DNA of 7,691 nucleotides, from assembly GCA_963628035.1 (NCBI GenBank), contig CAVGED010000098.1, positions 1 through 7,691 on the forward strand, read 5' to 3'. The stretch comes from 14-2 sp963628035. GTDB lineage: Bacteria; Bacillota; Clostridia; Lachnospirales; Lachnospiraceae. This document shows, one piece after another, positions 6,406 to 7,691 of this stretch (its first letter is position 1; each line of letters begins with the position of its first letter). Under the pieces are notes generated by a model. That model saw only the letters and a program-made list of their open reading frames with translations. It was not told the origin of the DNA and did not search any database. The translations under genes and the position numbers were made by a program.

Positions 6406-6950
6406 TCCCGCACCTCCTGTTCTCCTTGATGATATTTTCTAAGCTTCTCAATCCCGCTTCGGTACAGCCAGCTCACCGTACCCATCGGCTTCTTTAATAT
6501 CTTAGAAATCTCCCGGAAGGTGAGGTCTCCGAGGATCTTTAAGTCCAGAGCCTCCTGTTCCTCCGGCTTTAGGCACCTCATGGCCTCCTGCATGCTCATG
6601 CTGCCCACCACCTCTTCCGCGAAATCTCCGCTCTCCTGCTCTGCCTCCGGCAGCTCCTCCACGGGCATCTCACGCCGCTGCTTCCGCAGGTGATCGATCG
6701 CCATATTCCGGGCTATCGTCACAAGCCACGCCCTGTGCTTTCCGCCGAATCGGTAGGTATCTGCCCGCTCCCAGAGCCGGATAAAGCATTCCGAGGTGAT
6801 ATCCTTAGCATCCTCCTCGTGTCTTATCACATCATAAACCACTGCATAGATCAGGCCGACATAAGCCTGATAGATCTGCTTTAAGCCTTCCTTCTCACCT
6901 TCCCGGATCTGCCGGATACAGACTTCAAATTCCAAATCCTCCAACCTCAT
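6402..6950 (-). CDS. ECF-type RNA polymerase sigma factor
   Basis: This 182-residue cytoplasmic protein has the two ECF sigma domains. Region 2 (about 23-92) includes the core-binding and -10 recognition segments, with EEDAKDITSECFIRLWE (45-61) and AWLVTIARNMAIDHLRK (74-90). Region 4 (about 117-172) has CLKPEEQEALDLKIL (126-140) followed by the helix-turn-helix LTFREISKILKKPMGTVSWLYRSG. No region 3 is present, as expected. The start is uncertain: ATG 6950 sits only one base after AAGGAGG, while TTG 6944 has the ideal 7-base spacing and would remove two residues. An upstream in-frame ATG at 7001 has no ribosome binding site and is less likely. It is the first gene of the operon with its anti-sigma factor, and is likely to direct transcription of an envelope or stress regulon, perhaps including its own operon. 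Confidence 0.95.
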   Translation of the reverse strand: MRLEDLEFEVCIRQIREGEKEGLKQIYQAYVGLIYAVVYDVIRHEEDAKDITSECFIRLWERADTYRFGGKHRAWLVTIARNMAIDHLRKQRREMPVEELPEAEQESGDFAEEVVGSMSMQEAMRCLKPEEQEALDLKILGDLTFREISKILKKPMGTVSWLYRSGIEKLRKYHQGEQEVRE

Positions 6951-6951
6951 C

Positions 6952-6958
6952 CCTCCTT
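6952..6958 (-). promoter_or_regulatory. Ribosome binding site that decides the sigma factor start
   Basis: AAGGAGG on the leftward strand is a near-perfect Shine-Dalgarno site. It is 1 base from ATG 6950 and 7 bases from TTG 6944. By spacing the TTG is the better start, by codon the ATG. It lies inside the long reading frame from ATG 7001, which argues against that longer form. Confidence 0.7.
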
Positions 6959-7055
6959 CTATAGATACGGCACAGCCTTCCTTTTTTATGGCTCTTAACA
7001 TATTTTTTTGTAATTATTGCAATTCACTCCCTAAAAACGACCTTTCACTCCACCA

Positions 7056-7071
7056 ACTGCCATAAAGCAGT
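7056..7071. promoter_or_regulatory. Operator-like dyad ACTGC-N6-GCAGT between the divergent genes
   Basis: ACTGC (7056-7060) and GCAGT (7067-7071) are exact inverted repeats. The dyad covers the -35 and upstream spacer of the rightward promoter and lies just downstream of the predicted start of the leftward one. A protein bound here could repress both. The arms are short, so chance occurrence is possible. Confidence 0.35.
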
Positions 7072-7086
7072 GCGATATGGTAAGAT
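7057..7086 (+). promoter_or_regulatory. Promoter of the 119-aa lipoprotein gene
   Basis: An extended -10, TGG-TAAGAT (7078-7086), is preceded at 18 bp by a weak -35, CTGCCA (7057-7062). Transcription would start near 7093, giving a leader of about 43 nt. The 11-mer TATGGTAAGAT matches the TPR operon promoter exactly. Confidence 0.5.
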
Positions 7087-7113
7087 TATAGCAAATGCGG
7101 CATGATAAAACAA
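7085..7113 (-). promoter_or_regulatory. Promoter of the ECF sigma operon
   Basis: Leftward, TTGTTT (7108-7113) and a perfect TATAAT (7085-7090) are 17 bp apart, with TGC directly before the -10 as an extended element. This is a strong housekeeping-type promoter. It would start near 7078 and leave a leader of about 128 nt before ATG 6950. No clear ECF-type promoter (GGAAC/CGTC-like) was identified, so autoregulation is not shown. The -10 overlaps the rightward promoter's -10 by two bases. Confidence 0.65.
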
Positions 7114-7135
7114 CATACACAGGGAGGAATTTGAA

Positions 7136-7495
7136 ATGAAAAAAATTGTTACTTTACTTTTATCGGCAGTAATGGTACTGTCACTGGCTTTATGCCTTGC
7201 AGGCTGCGGGGATAGCCCCAAGAAGCAGGAAGCAATCGATGCTTTCAATACCACAAGTAAGGAATTTAATGAAGTTGCAACTCTTATCAACGATAACGCT
7301 GATGCGATTGATTCTGAAGTGATCGAGATATTCCAGGAGATGTCTGCACTGCTTTCCGAGTATAAGGATATCCTTGAAGGCGATGCCGAGATCAGCGACG
7401 AGAAGTACGACGAGATGATCGAATGGTTTGGCACCGCTCAGGATTGGATCAAGGATGCCAAGACTGAGATCGAAAGCGCAGTCAACGCCGGCTAA
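7136..7495 (+). CDS. Small helical lipoprotein of unknown function
   Basis: The 119-residue protein has a clear lipoprotein signal peptide (MKK, hydrophobic 4-20, lipobox L-A-G-C ending at Cys24). The mature part of about 95 residues is acidic and almost wholly alpha-helical in pattern. Helices are likely at about 30-58, 61-82 and 88-117, broken at NDNAD (52-56) and EGDAEISDE (81-89), so a three-helix bundle is plausible. It lacks any catalytic motif. I do not recognise a family. GGGAGG eight bases before ATG 7136 supports the start. It ends in tandem stops TAA-TAG and then a strong terminator, so it is a single-gene unit. It is divergent from the sigma operon and shares its promoter region, so it may be regulated with it. 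Confidence 0.9.
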   Translation: MKKIVTLLLSAVMVLSLALCLAGCGDSPKKQEAIDAFNTTSKEFNEVATLINDNADAIDSEVIEIFQEMSALLSEYKDILEGDAEISDEKYDEMIEWFGTAQDWIKDAKTEIESAVNAG

Positions 7496-7524
7496 TAGAT
7501 TTACGAACACAAATGCAGCATTTT

Positions 7525-7558
7525 AATGCCATTTTGCCATATGCAAAATGGCATTTTT
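7525..7558 (+). terminator. Strong intrinsic terminator of the 119-aa lipoprotein gene
   Basis: A perfect 13-bp stem AATGCCATTTTGC / GCAAAATGGCATT with a 5-base loop (7538-7542) ends in a T-run (7554-7558). It lies about 30 bp after the stop codon. Confidence 0.92.
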
Positions 7559-7609
7559 CTTTCATACGTAACAAAAATGCATTTGAGTATTTTATTTTTT
7601 TCAAGGTTG

Positions 7610-7618
7610 TGCTATAGT
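7610..7618 (+). promoter_or_regulatory. Possible extended -10 promoter leading out of the window
   Basis: TGC-TATAGT forms an extended -10 element in the AT-rich region after the terminator. No good -35 is seen 16-18 bp upstream. A TTGACA at 7639-7644 may be the -35 of another promoter, but no matching -10 follows within the window. No coding sequence was found in 7559-7691. Confidence 0.3.
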
Positions 7619-7691
7619 TGACGTGTACATTCCTGAATTTGACACTTTAGTACGAAAAAAATCCCAGTTTAGCTTGAAAATACGAGCTTTC

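Noticed and set aside
6951..7001. Longer sigma factor starting at ATG 7001
   Set aside because: No ribosome binding site precedes it, the extra residues do not look like sigma region 2, and a strong Shine-Dalgarno site lies inside the extension.
7190..7510. Leftward 106- and 129-codon frames over the 119-aa lipoprotein gene
   Set aside because: They are antisense to a gene with a signal peptide, good ribosome binding site, promoter and terminator.

Overview
The window looks like chromosomal DNA from a mid-GC, Gram-positive anaerobe of the Clostridia, most likely a gut Lachnospiraceae-type organism. This is inferred from strong AGGAGG-type ribosome binding sites, many type II (lipobox) signal peptides, an ECF sigma factor and anti-sigma pair of a style common in that group, and sigma-A-like promoters with TGn extensions. 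No rRNA, tRNA, CRISPR array, insertion sequence or phage structural gene was seen.

Layout, left to right. Positions 1-213 are a non-coding leader with two candidate rightward promoters, feeding a 310-aa lipoprotein of unknown function (214-1146). It converges, with no intergenic base, on a leftward HipA-fold kinase gene (1147-2238). A perfect 10-bp inverted repeat covers both stop codons. The kinase lies 54 bp downstream of a leftward TPR-repeat lipoprotein gene (2293-3267), which has its own promoter at about 3298-3326, so the two probably form a small operon. A terminator at 3343-3381 separates this pair from a larger leftward operon, read from right to left: ECF sigma factor (6402-6950), single-pass anti-sigma factor overlapping it by 4 bp (5689-6405), YfbK-type von Willebrand factor A lipoprotein (3993-5588) and a 191-aa lipoprotein (3381-3956). 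At the right, a rightward 119-aa helical lipoprotein gene (7136-7495) ends in a strong intrinsic terminator. It shares a promoter region with the sigma operon in which the two -10 elements overlap head to head. The last 130 bases are non-coding and hold a candidate promoter leading out of the window.

How the genes may work together. The sigma/anti-sigma/vWA/lipoprotein set looks like an envelope-sensing regulon: the anti-sigma would hold the sigma factor at the membrane, and the vWA protein, with an intact metal-ion-dependent adhesion site, would be the metal-dependent protein-binding partner outside. Five of eight genes encode predicted lipoproteins and a sixth encodes a membrane anti-sigma factor, so almost the whole window concerns the outer face of the membrane. 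The cytoplasmic HipA-like kinase is the exception. The most unusual features are the overlapping divergent promoters at 7057-7113, the hairpin shared by two convergent stop codons, and the pairing of an orphan HipA-like kinase with a TPR lipoprotein.
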